Assembly: GCA_030144725.1 (NCBI GenBank)
Contig: JASKMD010000031.1
Coordinates: forward strand, 12,060,068 to 12,124,067
Direction: 5' to 3'
DNA from: Haematococcus lacustris
Lineage: Eukaryota; Chlorophyta; Chlorophyceae; Chlamydomonadales; Haematococcaceae
DNA: 64,000 nt
The position numbers were made by a program, and so were the translations under genes. Of the stretch, positions 12,101 to 22,700 are shown one piece after another. The notes beneath the pieces are model-generated. The model was not told where the DNA came from, did not search any database, and saw only the letters and a program-made list of their open reading frames with translations. Numbering within the stretch: the stretch's first letter is position 1; every line of letters starts with the position of its first letter.

Positions 12101-15100
12101 TTGTAGCAGGGCTGGCCAGCGGCAATGGCAGCTTCACAGCAGCTGCTGAGCAGGCATCGGGCCGTGCCAGCCCCTACTCTGGTGCAGGTGTTGTGGCAGG
12201 GCTGGCCAGCGGCAATGGCAGCTTCACAGCAGCTGCTGAGCAGGCATCGGGCCGTGCCAGCCCCTACTCTGGTGCAGGTGTTGTGGCAGGGCTGGCCAGC
12301 GGCAATGGCAGCTTCACAGCAGCTGCTGAGCAGGCATCGGGCCGTGCCAGCCCCTACTCTGGTGCAGGTGTTGTAGCAGGGCTGGCCAGCGGCAATGGCA
12401 GCTTCACAGCAGCTGCTGAGCAGGCATCGGGCCGTGCCAGCCCCTACTCTGGTGCAGGTGTTGTAGCAGGGCTGGCCAGCGGCAATGGCAGCTTCACAGC
12501 AGCTGCTGAGCAGGCATCGGGCCGTGCCAGCCCCTACTCTGGTGCAGGTGTTGTGGCAGGGCTGGCCAGCGGCAATGGCAGCTTCACAGCAGCTGCTGAG
12601 CAGGCATCGGGCCGTGCCAGCCCCTACTCTGGTGCAGGTGTTGTGGCAGGGCTGGCCAGCGGCAATGGCAGCTTCACAGCAGCTGCTGAGCAGGCATCGG
12701 GCCGTGCCAGCCCCTACTCTGGTGCAGGTGTTGTAGCAGGGCTGGCCAGCGGCAATGGCAGCTTCACAGCAGCTGCTGAGCAGGCATCGGGCCGTGCCAG
12801 CCCCTACTCTGGTGCAGGTGTTGTAGCAGGGCTGGCCAGCGGCAATGGCAGCTTCACAGCAGCTGCTGAGCAGGCATCAGGCCGTGCCAGCCCCTACTCT
12901 GGTACAGGTGTTGTAGCAGGGCTGGCCAGCGGCAATGGCAGCTTCACAGCAGCTGCTGAGCAGGCATCGGGCCGTGCCAGCCCCTACTCTGGTGCAGGTG
13001 TTGTAGCAGGGCTGGCCAGCGGCAATGGCAGCTTCACAGCAGCTGCTGAGCAGGCATCAAGCCGTGCCAGCCCCTACTCTGGTGCAGGTGTTGTAGCAGG
13101 GCTGGCCAGCGGCAATGGCAGCTTCACAGCAGCTGCTGAGCAGGCATCGGGCCGTGCCAGCCCCTACTCTGGTGCAGGTGTTGTGGCAGGGCTGGCCAGC
13201 GGCAATGGCAGCTTCACAGCAGCTGCTGAGCAGGCATCGGGCCGTGCCAGCCCCTACTCTGGTGCAGGTGTTGTAGCAGGGCTGGCCAGCGGCAATGGCA
13301 GCTTCACAGCAGCTGCTGAGCAGGCATCGGGCCGTGCCAGCCCCTACTCTGGTGCAGGTGTTGTGGCAGGGCTGGCCAGCGGCAATGGCAGCTTCACAGC
13401 AGCTGCTGAGCAGGCATCGGGCCGTGCCAGCCCCTACTCTGGTGCAGGTGTTGTGGCAGGGCTGGCCAGCGGCAATGGCAGCTTCACAGCAGCTGCTGAG
13501 CAGGCATCGGGCCGTGCCAGCCCCTACTCTGGTACAGGTGTTGTGGCAGGGCTGGCCAGCGGCAATGGCAGCTTCACAGCAGCTGCTGAGCAGGCATCGG
13601 GCCGTGCCAGCCCCTACTCTGGTGCAGGTGTTGTGGCAGGGCTGGCCAGCGGCAATGGCAGCTTCACAGCAGCTGCTGAGCAGGCATCAGGCCGTGCCAG
13701 CCCCTACTCTGGTACAGGTGTTGTAGCAGGGCTGGCCAGCGGCAATGGCAGCTTCACAGCAGCTGCTGAGCAGGCATCGGGCCGTGCCAGCCCCTACTCT
13801 GGTGCAGGTGTTGTAGCAGGGCTGGCCAGCGGCAATGGCAGCTTCACAGCAGCTGCTGAGCAGGCATCAAGCCGTGCCAGCCCCTACTCTGGTGCAGGTG
13901 TTGTAGCAGGGCTGGCCAGCGGCAATGGCAGCTTCACAGCAGCTGCTGAGCAGGCATCGGGCCGTGCCAGCCCCTACTCTGGTGCAGGTGTTGTGGCAGG
14001 GCTGGCCAGCGGCAATGGCAGCTTCACAGCAGCTGCTGAGCAGGCATCGGGCCGTGCCAGCCCCTACTCTGGTGCAGGTGTTGTAGCAGGGCTGGCCAGC
14101 GGCAATGGCAGCTTCACAGCAGCTGCTGAGCAGGCATCGGGCCGTGCCAGCCCCTACTCTGGTGCAGGTGTTGTGGCAGGGCTGGCCAGCGGCAATGGCA
14201 GCTTCACAGCAGCTGCTGAGCAGGCATCGGGCCGTGCCAGCCCCTACTCTGGTGCAGGTGTTGTGGCAGGGCTGGCCAGCGGCAATGGCAGCTTCACAGC
14301 AGCTGCTGAGCAGGCATCGGGCCGTGCCAGCCCCTACTCTGGTACAGGTGTTGTGGCAGGGCTGGCCAGCGGCAATGGCAGCTTCACAGCAGCTGCTGAG
14401 CAGGCATCGGGCCGTGCCAGCCCCTACTCTGGTGCAGGTGTTGTGGCAGGGCTGGCCAGCGGCAATGGCAGCTTCACAGCAGCTGCTGAGCAGGCATCGG
14501 GCCGTGCCAGCCCCTACTCTGGTGCAGGTGTTGTGGCAGGGCTGGCCAGCGGCAATGGCAGTTTCATAGCAGCTGCTGAGCAGGCATCGGGCCGTGCCAG
14601 CCCCTACTCTGGTGCAGGTGTTGTGGCAGGGCTGGCCAGCGGCAATGGCAGCTTCACAGCAGCTGCTGAGCAGGCATCGGGCCGTGCCAGCCCCTACTCT
14701 GGTGCAGGTGTTGTAGCCAGGCCGGCCAGCATGGCTGGAGACGTCATGGAGGTTCCCAAACGGATTTCTGGGCAAAGTAGTGGAAACGGCAGTTTCCTGA
14801 TGGCTACCTTGCGACCCGTTGAGAAGGAGTCAACCTTGGAGGAACAAACTACAGATATTGTTGGAGGCGGCAGCACCACTGCCGTTGAGCTGGCCGATAA
14901 AGTCGCTGCCACTGCTGCACCTGCTGGCTCTGCCGCCTTCGACCTGGAGGCGGCAAGCCAGCAATCAGACACACTAAATACCCGTTCTGGTGGTGGGGAG
15001 GGGGCTCAGGCAGGGGCCGAGGTGAGGACAAGTGCAGGGCCTGGGGCTGGGGCTGGGGCAGGGGCAGGGGCAGGGGCAGGGGCAGGGGCAGCTCCTTGGA

Positions 15101-15165
15101 GTGCCCTGACGGGGGACCTTTCTGATGCAGGGTCAGGGCCTGACTTGTCAGATGATGACCGGTGA
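101..15165 (+). CDS. TIR-like / TPR protein with a long 30-residue repeat tail
   Basis: Proposed exons: about 101-152 and 215-497 (tentative), then 766-849, 1052-1148, 1240-1309, 1600-1730, 5316-5408, 5807-5964, 6038-6236, 6573-6609, 6935-7107, 7439-7603, 8247-8344, 8980-9087 and 10419-15165; phases agree from 766 on. After an Ala/Ser/Pro-rich start comes a TIR-like fold: strand [24 protein letters not shown] (strand B and BB loop), helix [13 protein letters not shown], strand GAVLCLD, then LTRSWVLWELW, matching the plant TIR SxWCLxEL motif that holds the NADase Glu. Exons from 6935 carry TPR-like helix pairs ([47 protein letters not shown]). The last exon encodes 44 repeats and an acidic end, at least 2,140 residues in all. 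TIR and TPR families act in immune-type signalling or scaffolding; the role here is inference. A TAG follows 9087 if that donor is unused, and 15162 could be another donor (CG|GTGAGT). The 5' end may precede the window. Confidence 0.7.
2009..2133 (+). repeat. Direct repeat, left copy
   Basis: About 125 bp starting CAACAAAACTCATTCAACAA, nearly identical (a few substitutions) to 5519-5644. The two copies bracket the interval holding the Fanzor-like gene. A more diverged third copy lies near 4559-4660. Confidence 0.85.
2221..4324 (-). pseudogene. TnpB/Fanzor-like transposon protein, frameshifted copy
   Basis: Minus-strand exons: 4270-4324 (start [10 protein letters not shown], basic and NLS-like), 3918-4160, about 3503-3765 running into the next frame, 3232 to about 3520, and 2221-3032. 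Phases agree at the first two introns and at the 3232/3032 junction. The C-terminal half has the TnpB/Fanzor layout: [11 protein letters not shown] (RuvC-II Glu and TS motif), then RGLSWCH and [12 protein letters not shown] (RuvC-III Asp with the DRDxN pattern). The zinc-ribbon cysteines are mostly lost and no RuvC-I Asp is clear in GAGNFS. Two frame breaks occur: near 3505-3515 (ATTIITS, stop, then SELSKGQ in another frame), and in the poly-G tracts at about 2571-2645 before the DRD motif. The ancestral protein would be an RNA-guided nuclease or relative; this copy is probably dead unless the homopolymer breaks are assembly errors. Confidence 0.65.
3041..3229. repeat. Paired GGTCA and GGGTCA arrays in the Fanzor-like intron
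   Basis: About 25 tandem copies of a pentamer (GGTCA on the plus strand) run from about 3047 to 3175, with one small irregularity near 3140, and pass directly into about nine copies of the hexamer GGGTCA up to 3228. The array lies just inside the donor (3231) of the intron between the two catalytic exons of the Fanzor-like gene. Confidence 0.9.
4559..4660 (+). repeat. Diverged third copy of the direct repeat
   Basis: Begins ACAACCTCCTAATCAGACAA, as found before 2009, and then follows the repeat with many substitutions. It lies just upstream of the start of the Fanzor-like gene. Confidence 0.7.
4697..5042. mobile_element. MITE-like inverted-repeat element
   Basis: Arms at 4697-4735 and 5004-5042 are 39 bp long and complementary except for about two positions (GCATCTCCTA.TAGTAGGGG... 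and its reverse complement). The interior of about 270 bp has no convincing ORF. No clear target duplication is visible, so the class is unknown. Confidence 0.65.
5430..5713 (+). repeat. Broken duplicates of the 5316-5408 exon
   Basis: The stretch GTGGGTGGTGAGCTGCACTC (near 5335 in the exon) recurs near 5443 together with the following GGGGCCGACAAGCTCATGATC. The exon's last part, GGGGCCCAGACCTTGTGCAG before a GT, recurs near 5691-5710. The direct repeat 5519-5644 sits between these pieces. Confidence 0.75.
5519..5644 (+). repeat. Direct repeat, right copy
   Basis: Near-identical to 2009-2133 and in the same orientation. It interrupts what looks like a duplicated copy of the 5316-5408 exon: exon-like sequence ends at GGCCCAGACC just before the repeat and resumes at about 5690. 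Confidence 0.85.
6668..6848. repeat. CCCCTC hexanucleotide array
   Basis: About 180 bp of uninterrupted CCCCTC units, ending in CCCACT variants. It lies in the TIR/TPR intron 6610-6934 and generates spurious poly-Pro, Ser-Pro and poly-Gly frames. Confidence 0.95.
9088..10418 (+). other. Intron before the repeat-tail exon
   Basis: This 1.3-kb non-coding stretch lies between the last TPR exon and the repeat-tail exon. Phase 2 is kept (CGC AG | G CTT ATG). If the donor at 9088 is not used, translation stops at TAG 9089-9091 and the downstream exon would belong to a separate gene. It contains the hairpin at 9332-9412. Confidence 0.55.
9332..9412. other. Perfect 24-bp inverted repeat, hairpin
   Basis: Arms 9332-9355 and 9389-9412 are exact reverse complements (core CAACGTGTCAGCAGCTGGGG), separated by a 33-nt A/T-rich loop. 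It is intronic. The shape suits a small-RNA precursor or a foldback element. Confidence 0.8.
10732..14720 (+). repeat. 90-bp coding minisatellite, about 44 units
   Basis: The unit is exactly 90 bp (30 residues). Six units of type A ([20 protein letters not shown] plus a short variable tail) run to about 11262. About 38 units of type B ([15 protein letters not shown] plus [15 protein letters not shown]) and one degenerate final unit follow. Type B units are nearly identical, differing mainly at GTG/GTA, GCA/ACA and TCG/TCA positions, which implies recent expansion or gene conversion. The array is in frame within the last exon of the TIR/TPR gene. The other frames are also largely stop-free, giving spurious long ORFs on both strands. 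Confidence 0.95.
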
Positions 15166-15709
15166 GTCGCATGATCTGCTGTCAGGGATGGAGTGTTGTG
15201 GCTGTGCCCATCATTACATGGCCTGTGTCACACCATGTGGCGCTGCAAGGCGCAGCTTGAATACTGTTTTTGCCATTAGAGATGCTGTTGGCGCAGGCCA
15301 GGCTGGGGTGTTGGGCGTGCCTCGTTACAGCTTAGTCCTCACTCACCTATCCTCACACTGGGCATGTGTGCAAGCCAAGATGTGGGCGTCAGCACAGTTT
15401 GCTAGAGCGGGTTGTTTGGGCAAGGGACGACTTCTCGACAAAGTAGTGAACATGTCCCCACCATGTCCTTGTCTCTGCCATGTCCTCACACATTGTGTAC
15501 ACTCAGCTGGCCTGCAGCCTGCTTGCTGGTCGCCTCAACTAGCCTGCTTCATTTGACTGGCCGCATGCTGGGCACGCCCTACACCAATTTCCTAACATGG
15601 GTGTCATGTCCTAACGCTGCGCTATATAATTATTTAGGATTTGAGGGCCAGAACATTCGACAGGGGAGGGCAATAACGCTGTTTATAGTCATGTGCCATC
15701 TGCCTAAAG

Positions 15710-15859
15710 ATGCTGTCAGACTTCCAGGAAGTCACTCGTGGCCCGAAGGATGTTGGTGTCCCTGAGGTCATCAGTACTCAGCCTGCTGAGTCATCAATCC
15801 GAGCTGCATGGCGCCATATAGTCACATTGCTGAAGACACTAGAGCGAGGGACGCTGTAA
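15710..15859 (+). other. Exon-like ORF, possibly an extra 3' exon
   Basis: Opens MLSDFQEVTRGPKDVGVPEV and ends LLKTLERGTL before TAA, or before a good donor (CT|GTAAGC at 15856). It follows an AG and reads like coding sequence (mixed composition, amphipathic end). Its phase does not match the possible 15162 donor, so its membership is open. Confidence 0.3.
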
Positions 15860-15867
15860 GCAAACGC

Positions 15868-16114
15868 CCATTTGACTTGTCATCAGCTCACAGTTAGTGC
15901 ATGCATGTCATGCCAACTCTAGACTATAGGCTATAGTATAGCTCTCGGGGGTCAGGCAATGGTTCACGTGGTAGGCGCCCATGCACATACATGTGCATGG
16001 GGACATAACTCCACACAGCACCTTCACACCATTTTCATTAGTCCCGCTATTGGTCTCTGGGGGTCCCTAGCGGTCCGATTCAAGTGGAGGCCCCAGTGAG
16101 GGCTGAGGGGGCTG
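15868..16114 (+). repeat. Dispersed 3' module, copy 1 (no ORF remnant)
   Basis: Starts after the stop-proximal CATTTGA motif, runs through TGCATGCATGTCATGCCAAC, a CCCATGCAC...GTGCATGGG palindrome and CTCAAGTGGAGGCC, and ends GAGGGGGCTG. It corresponds to the non-coding module that follows the Fanzor-like stop codon in the other copies. Confidence 0.85.
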
Positions 16115-16661
16115 TAAGCAAGCGCATGTGCTGTTGGATGTGTGCCTGCCGCCAGTGTTCATGCACCTGCCACAGCCAAGTGAGGTCTGTGGCCAGAGGC
16201 CATGTGGCGTGCGCCAGCAATGCTCCCTATTACTAATAGTATTAGAGTGGTTGCAGGACAGGACAAACCAAGGAATCATGGGTACCCTGGTAGGGACCCA
16301 GTCCCATCAGGCAGCTGCCACGGGGTGCTTGCATGCAAGGGAAGAGGGAGAGATCCAAGCCAGGTTTGAGTTACCTGGAGCTCATCTCCCACAGGGAAGT
16401 GGCAGGTTATGTTCCTGCGTGGCCGTGTGTACGAGCTGCTCCAGCCCCTGTAGTCGGATTTCTACGCAAATCAGTAAAAATGGCAGTGTCCTTGCGGCTC
16501 CCTTGCGGCCCTTTGAGAAGGAGTCAACCTGTGGTACTTGCCATGCACATGGCAGTCAACCTGTGGTACTTGCCATGGGAGTCAACCTGTGGTACTTGCC
16601 ATGCACATGCCATGCACATGGCAGTTACCACGTGCATTCAGCGTAGAAGGCCGCGCAGGCC

Positions 16662-19253
16662 ATGCTCCTACCGCACAGGCTGCTAGGCAGCGTGCCCTGT
16701 CAATCTCTACATCGCAGAAGTAGGCAGCCGGCTTCTAAACTGTGCGCACAGACTACAAATAGTGATAATAATGTACCAGCAGAGCCATCGGTGGACATCA
16801 GCGCACCTAGGGACGTGGCTCTGCCTAGGACAGGCTACTTCGCTATAGCTGACACCAAGCAAGAAGTTTACGGCAAGGCGGGCGAGAAGTTTGACCCTAC
16901 CAAGCGTGGAGGGCGCTACCAGCCTGAGTTCATATGGAACACTGAGTGGCAAAAGACGCTCGAGAGGGAGGAGTCCTTGCAGCGTCGATATGAAGCAGCC
17001 CAGGCGCAGGGAGCAGAGCAAGGCCCTGCAGGTCCTCAGCCAGGGGCAGTCAGCTTCAGCCGTCTGGCTCAGCTGAACAGCATGGATGTGGACTTGTCAG
17101 CGACGCTGGCACGAAAGCCAGCCAAAAAACAGCCACAGACTGTGACAATGCGCTCAGGTCCTGCTGCAAAACCTGTGCAACAGCCAGCCAAGCCAGCGCG
17201 CCAGGTGGCAGTCCCCCTTCCCCGCAATGACATCAAGCGCCTGGTGCGGTCAAACCGGGTGGTCAAGCAAATGATGGTGGTGTCTGTCAGCAGTGAGAAG
17301 CCAGAAGACCTAGCAATGAGGGTGAGTGCGCTGACATACCTCCATTGGGCGCCTGCCAGCAATGCAGCAGCGAGCCAGTAGGGATGGCCATGCTCCATCA
17401 ACAGCCACTGGCTAGGACAGCACAGTAGTCGACTGCCGGGTCATGCGCCCACACTTCAGCTGTGTGCTGTCGCACGGTCCTCCTCAGCAGCTGTGTCTTT
17501 GCCGTGAGATGGTAACGGCGCCCCTGTCAGCAGCCTAGAAGCTGGTGCTGCCTAGCATGGGTGGGGTGCAGCAGTGGTTTGCATCAGCATCAGTAGTGGT
17601 GCAGAAGGCAATAGGGTGTGTCACTGCTCCTCTCAAAGCCTCTAGAGAAAGGCTTGCCAAGCTTCCCAACCCTCGACTGTTGCTGATGTGTGGCTTAACC
17701 CTCCACCAGGCTGGCTGCCCCTCAGCCCATCTGGCCCCCTTAGGCAGGCGACCCTGGCCTCGCAACTGCAGGCATGCTGGCTGTTGCTCAGCTTGGACTG
17801 GCCCTGCAGCGACCCGCACAGCCAGCAGCTGCCAGCCTCAGGGCACAGCCAGGCCACTGCCAGCAGCCAGCTCCCTCACCCCCGCAGTGTAAACCACCAC
17901 CAGGGCCACCACTGAGCATCCCCTGCATGGACTCTGCCCATCCTTGCAGCGGCTTGCATGACAGGTGTCTCCGTGCCTGTGTGGGGCCCAGGTGCACTGA
18001 CCCTGCTGACCCTGCTGACCCTGCTGACCCCTGCACCTCGCTGTGTGCTCAGGCCGTCATCGCTGCCCGTGAGGCCCAGGCGTACGATGCTGAGAAGCAG
18101 GGGCAGCGTGCCTGGGCCGCAGCCCTGGCAGCTGTGGGCGCAGCAGCCGTGTATGTGAGCTACAGCAGGGAGGTCTGCGTCAGCTATGTGGTGGGGGCGC
18201 TGGGGGGCCTGCTGTATTTGCGTCTCCTGGGGCGCAGCGTGGACAGCTACGGGGGGCAGGGCGCGGCCACTGCGGCCACCGGGGTGGTCGGCAACCAGCG
18301 CCTGCTCATTCCCATCATTCTAGCGCTATCATACAACAGGTGACTGCCGTTCACTGCCAGCACCCTGCCACCACTGCCAGCGCCCTGCTTCCACTGCCAC
18401 TGCTGCCACTGCCCTGCTGCCCCTGCCACTGCCCTGCCCCAGCCTCATTCTCAGCGCCGTGGCCTGGTAGAACTTGCTACAGTTGGGGAGTACCATGTGC
18501 TGCTGCAGCTGCTGGTGCTGCCACTAGTGCTGGTGCTGCTGCTAGGTCATTATCACAGTCATGGCATGACATTTGCCCAGCGGCGTTGCTGCAACACACA
18601 TGCTGGTGCTCGGTGATGTAGGGGCTGACCCGCTGCACTGCAACCACTCATGCTCACCCTCCTTGGCATTGCTGGCTGGGTGGCTGGTGTGCTGGCAGCG
18701 CTGTGTGTTCAGCACATCAGGCATGAGGGCTGAACATGGCATCAGGCTGAGGGCCCTGACCCTCCTCGTCAGGCACACAGGCTGGGCCGAGGGCTTGGTG
18801 GCCTGGGACCAGTGGGCTGATCTATGATCTGATGGCTGAGTGGTGCCTGTTGGTGAGTGTGGTGAGTGTGGGGTGCAGGTGGAATGCACTGTACGCTGAT
18901 GAGTCGGGCATCACCCTCAACTTCCTGGCCATGCTGGTGGGCTTCCTGACGTACAAGGTTGCGGTGGTGGCCAGGCAGGGCAAGCAGGTGAGACCTGAGG
19001 TGGTGCTGGGTGCGTGCACATGCAGTACAGGGAGTGCGGGCAGTACAAGGGAGTCCAAGCAGTTCTCGCTTGGTAGGTAGGGAGAGAGGGGGTGTGGGGG
19101 CCGGGGAGGGGGGGCCAGGCTGTGGTTGTGATATGGGCATCGAAAGGGAGTAGGTGACCTGTCGGGAAAAAGGCAACATGGCACCTGGCTTGCCATGTCG
19201 CTGGCGTTGTGCAGGTGTTTGATGAGATGGCCATACGGCCCAAGGAAAACTGA
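16662..19253 (+). CDS. CGL160: CGL160-like chloroplast ATP synthase assembly factor
   Basis: Four exons: 16662-17321, 18053-18339, 18879-18987 and 19215-19253 (TGA); 1,095 nt, 364 residues, phases consistent. The start MLLPHRLLGSVPCQSLHRRS is a plausible chloroplast transit peptide. The soluble part carries GGRYQPEFIWNTEWQ and then a basic Pro/Ala-rich stretch. The C-terminal half has four hydrophobic segments (AWAAALAAVGAAAVYVSYS, VCVSYVVGALGGLLYL, RLLIPIILALSYNRW, LNFLAMLVGFLTYKVAVVA), typical of the Atp1/UncI-like domain. In plants CGL160 is a thylakoid protein that promotes CFo c-ring assembly and CF1-CFo joining. Arabidopsis CGL160 is about 350 residues, so this looks complete. A TGTAA signal lies at 19412-19416. 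The short exon 4 (VFDEMAIRPKEN) is the least certain part. Confidence 0.85.
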
Positions 19254-19796
19254 TGCAGTGGCAGCTATCAGTGCGGCCAGCACGATTTGATGTGATGAGG
19301 TGGAACGCAGGTGGTGGGAGGCAGGGAGAGCTGCTGAGATTACTGCTAGCCCTGCCGGCCTTACTGCCACCCAAAGCAGCACACGTAAACATGTAGTCTG
19401 GTCAGCATCTGTGTAAAAAGGTCCAAGGGTGAATGGCACAGATGGGTCATGTCAACACAAGGAAGCATGGATAGGCAAAATGCGGAACGGTGGCATTGGC
19501 TGCTGTGTGGTGACTATTTGAGCGACCTGATATGCACGTAAGCATACGTGTTGTGCGAAAGTGGCCACAGAGGGTGTTGTCAGCGTCTCCCACATACGAG
19601 GATAACCGGGTCATCATGCCAGGCCGTAGTGCCGGTAGTAACCGGTCCCTTTCTTCTCTCAGGCTGACTGCGTAGGACTGCACACGCCACCGGCGGGGTT
19701 TGCGTTGTGCTTAATTGCACTGTCACGGCTGTCGTCTCACTCCTCGCGCCTTAGACACCGACTGCGCTCCCAGTTCTACCTACATACGGCTTAGTC
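19254..19796. promoter_or_regulatory. Intergenic stretch, CGL160 3' end to sirtuin promoter
   Basis: Includes the CGL160 TGTAA signal (19412-19416). No ORF of note; the part next to 19797 should hold the sirtuin promoter, but no TATA-like box is obvious. Confidence 0.4.
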
Positions 19797-22700
19797 ATGG
19801 AAGACCTTCTGCGTAGTTTGCGTTCGATGGTACGTACTTTCTTTTGTGGTCGTTCCTTGGTGGGTCTTGGCTCCGATGCCGTACAGTGTTGACCAGGCCT
19901 AGAGGTGTACTCTGCCTCTGATGAGCGTGCTGACATGTCATGTACAGACATGTTGCTGTAGCTTTACTGAGCCACTGACTAGGGCACCGCCTGCATCGGT
20001 GCATGTGCAGGTGTTGACTGCTGCCTCCCAGCAGCAGCAGCAGCAGCAGCAGGAGGAGGCGGGCCAAGCCAGCTGCGCCACTCAGTCTAGCCTGGCTCAG
20101 GCGCAGAGCGAGCCCGCCAGCAACACAGCAGCAGAGGCGGCGCCTCAGCATGGTCATGGCGCGGCAGGGCCCGATGCCAGTTGTCAGGCGCTCCAGGCAG
20201 CAGCTACGCATGGGCCAATCCTAGGGGAGGGGCGAGGTCAGGGGGCAGGAGAGGGACCGGGTGCAGATGATGGCAGAGCAGCAGGTACTCCGCCGCACTG
20301 GGCCAGTGCGGAAAGGATGCAGCGGAAGCCCCTGCTGCCCAGCTTTGACCTCGAGGGTGTAGCGCAGCTCATCAGCGGTGAGGTCCTGCTGCGGCCCTGG
20401 TAAAGGTCCCAGGCAGGGTCGGCAGGGCGGAGGGAGGGGCAGGGTGGGCTGGAGGCGAGTCGTCACCAGGGTCAGCCAAGCTCTGCTGGCAAAGGCCAAC
20501 TGCGCTTAAGGGTTGCAAATCCATACATACACCATATCCTATACATAACCGATAACCTCATAAACCCAGTGAAGCGTGAAAACCACACATGGACTCGCAG
20601 GAGGATGGCAGTGTGTTATGGAACTGCTGCCCCAATTGTGCTGGCCGCAGCGGGCGCCGTGGGCCGCATTGTGGTCATGTGCGGGGCAGGCATCTCAGTG
20701 TCAGCTGGCATCCCAGACTTCAGGTGTGGTCTGCCAGCCGGCAGCATGATCTAGCAAAATGAAGTCTACACTACTCTAAACTATCACCATTACCACCATT
20801 GCCACCACCATTCGCTACCAAGACCACCACCATCAGCACCAGCACCACTACAAGCATCAGCAGGATGTCACCACTACCGTGCCCAACCCCATGTTCCCGA
20901 GTCTGGCCAGGTGCCTTTGCTACTCCTTCTAGCCTCCATGGAATCTTCTCAACCGAGCAGAACCCTTAGAGCAGTGCGAGATTTCATCCTCGTCATGTGC
21001 CTCGGTGCATGCATGGGGCCTGTCCACCACCTTGAGCATCCCAGGTGTATGTGGAGATGCAAACCATCATCGCACCTCCCTCTGTTCCACCGGCATGTCC
21101 ACCCTCCTGCACCAGGCCTGCAGCACTGCATGGACTTTTCACGGAGACGTACTTTCACGACCCCCTCCCATGTCCATGGCCATGTCCCAGCACAGGCCTG
21201 CAGCCGCCCTTAGCTGCTAGTTAGGTCCTGACAGGAGGACCTGGACTAGAGCCTCTAGTAGAGGCGTGCTGTCCTGAGACCTGCAGCGGTTACAGTGAAG
21301 TGCAGCGGAGCGCGTTTGTGTTGGACAATACAATGCTCTTCTGGCCATCAAAGGCGTAGGTGTTGTAGCGGTTGAGGACATTAATGTTGACTGAGTCCCC
21401 AGCCTTCAGGTCGTCATCGATTCTGCCCCACAACTTGATGGCGACTCTTGATAGCAGACCAACAAGACTCTTGATAGCAGATCAGAGCGCTGCCTGCAGG
21501 GTTGCCTGGCCTGGGGCCCAGCCAGTGGGGCTGATGCTGGGCGCAGGCCTGGTGCTGTGTGTGTGCAGGACCCCTGGCACTGGGCTGTACAGCCAGCTGG
21601 CGCGGTACAACCTGCCACGGCCAGAGGCGGTGTTCTCACTCAGCTTCTTCAGGTCAGACTTGCACCACACACCTGGCACTGCCAGTCACTCACTCACGCT
21701 GTGGACAATAAGCCCTGGACTGGCCTTGGCATACTGCATGCTGATGTTACACACACACACACACCCCACACTGACAGTCAGTCACACTTAGCCAGCCAGT
21801 CAGCAGGGATGGAGGGCGGGCGGCTGAGGTTGCACAAGCAACACAAGCAGCACCTGCACAGAAAGCAGCACAAGCAACAGCACAAGCACCACCTGCATTA
21901 GATGCAGCACCAGCGGCAGCAGCACCTGCATTGTGCTCTGATGACGGCTGAGCTTGGCCTCTGTTGCCTCTCCCAGCAGGTCTAATCCCCGGCCCTTCAC
22001 ACAGCTTGCGGCGGAGCTGCTGCCCGGCCGCTTTACCCCCACCCCCACTCACTACTTCCTTGCACTCCTGCACCGCAAGGGACTGCTGCTGCGCTGCTTC
22101 ACGTGAGTGGTCTGGGATGCTGGTCAAGGCATGTCAATGCGCGCGCCACGAGCCGGTATACATAAACGATAACCCTAGAAACCCTACAAACCGTGAAACC
22201 CGTAAGTTGCCTGGAAAAGTCACAACCGTCCCAAAGCCTAGCACCTAGCGGCACAATGACTTGGAAGGAGCGGAAGAGCACCGTCAAGCAAAAGCACCGA
22301 CCAGTAAACCGCCCACGGTCCCGAGGTTTGTCGCTCCGCTCAGACTTTATGTGCTCCGCAATGGGGTGATTAGTGTGTGCCTGCATGGCCAGCTTTAGCG
22401 TGTGGTTGGTAGTCACTGTGAGAGGGCTGACGGCGTGTACACTCAGTTTGGGTATTGCCAATGGCCAGTGGGATGCAAGTAGGCAACCGGGCAAGCACAC
22501 ATTTAGCAAGCAACATGCTGGAACGCGCGAAGGTAAGAGTTGGTTGCTGCCCCTCAGCCCCTGCCCCTTGCACCCCTGCCCTGCTCCTGCAGTCAAAACA
22601 TCGACAGCCTTGAGAGTGTGGCGGGTCTGCCTGCAGAAGCTGTGGTGGCCGCACATGGCAACTTTGACAGTGAGGGGCTGGGTGGCCAGGACCAAGGGCA

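Larger units (their letters stand above)
15166..16661. other. Gap between the TIR/TPR gene and CGL160
   Basis: Holds an exon-like ORF at 15710-15859, a dispersed 3' module copy at 15868-16114, a sequence at about 16457-16530 resembling the TIR/TPR tail, and a short tandem repeat at about 16545-16620 (AACCTGTGGTACTTGCCATG, three times). No complete gene is recognised. Confidence 0.5.

Noticed and set aside
10732..14720. CRISPR-like array
   Set aside because: Contiguous 90-bp tandem units with no spacers, in a eukaryotic coding exon.
10286..14775. Long ORFs overlapping the 90-bp array in other frames (606 codons plus, 302 and 248 codons minus, and shorter copies)
   Set aside because: Stop-free shadows of a repeat whose unit length is divisible by three; only the frame with flanking non-repeat coding sequence and a matched splice phase is kept.
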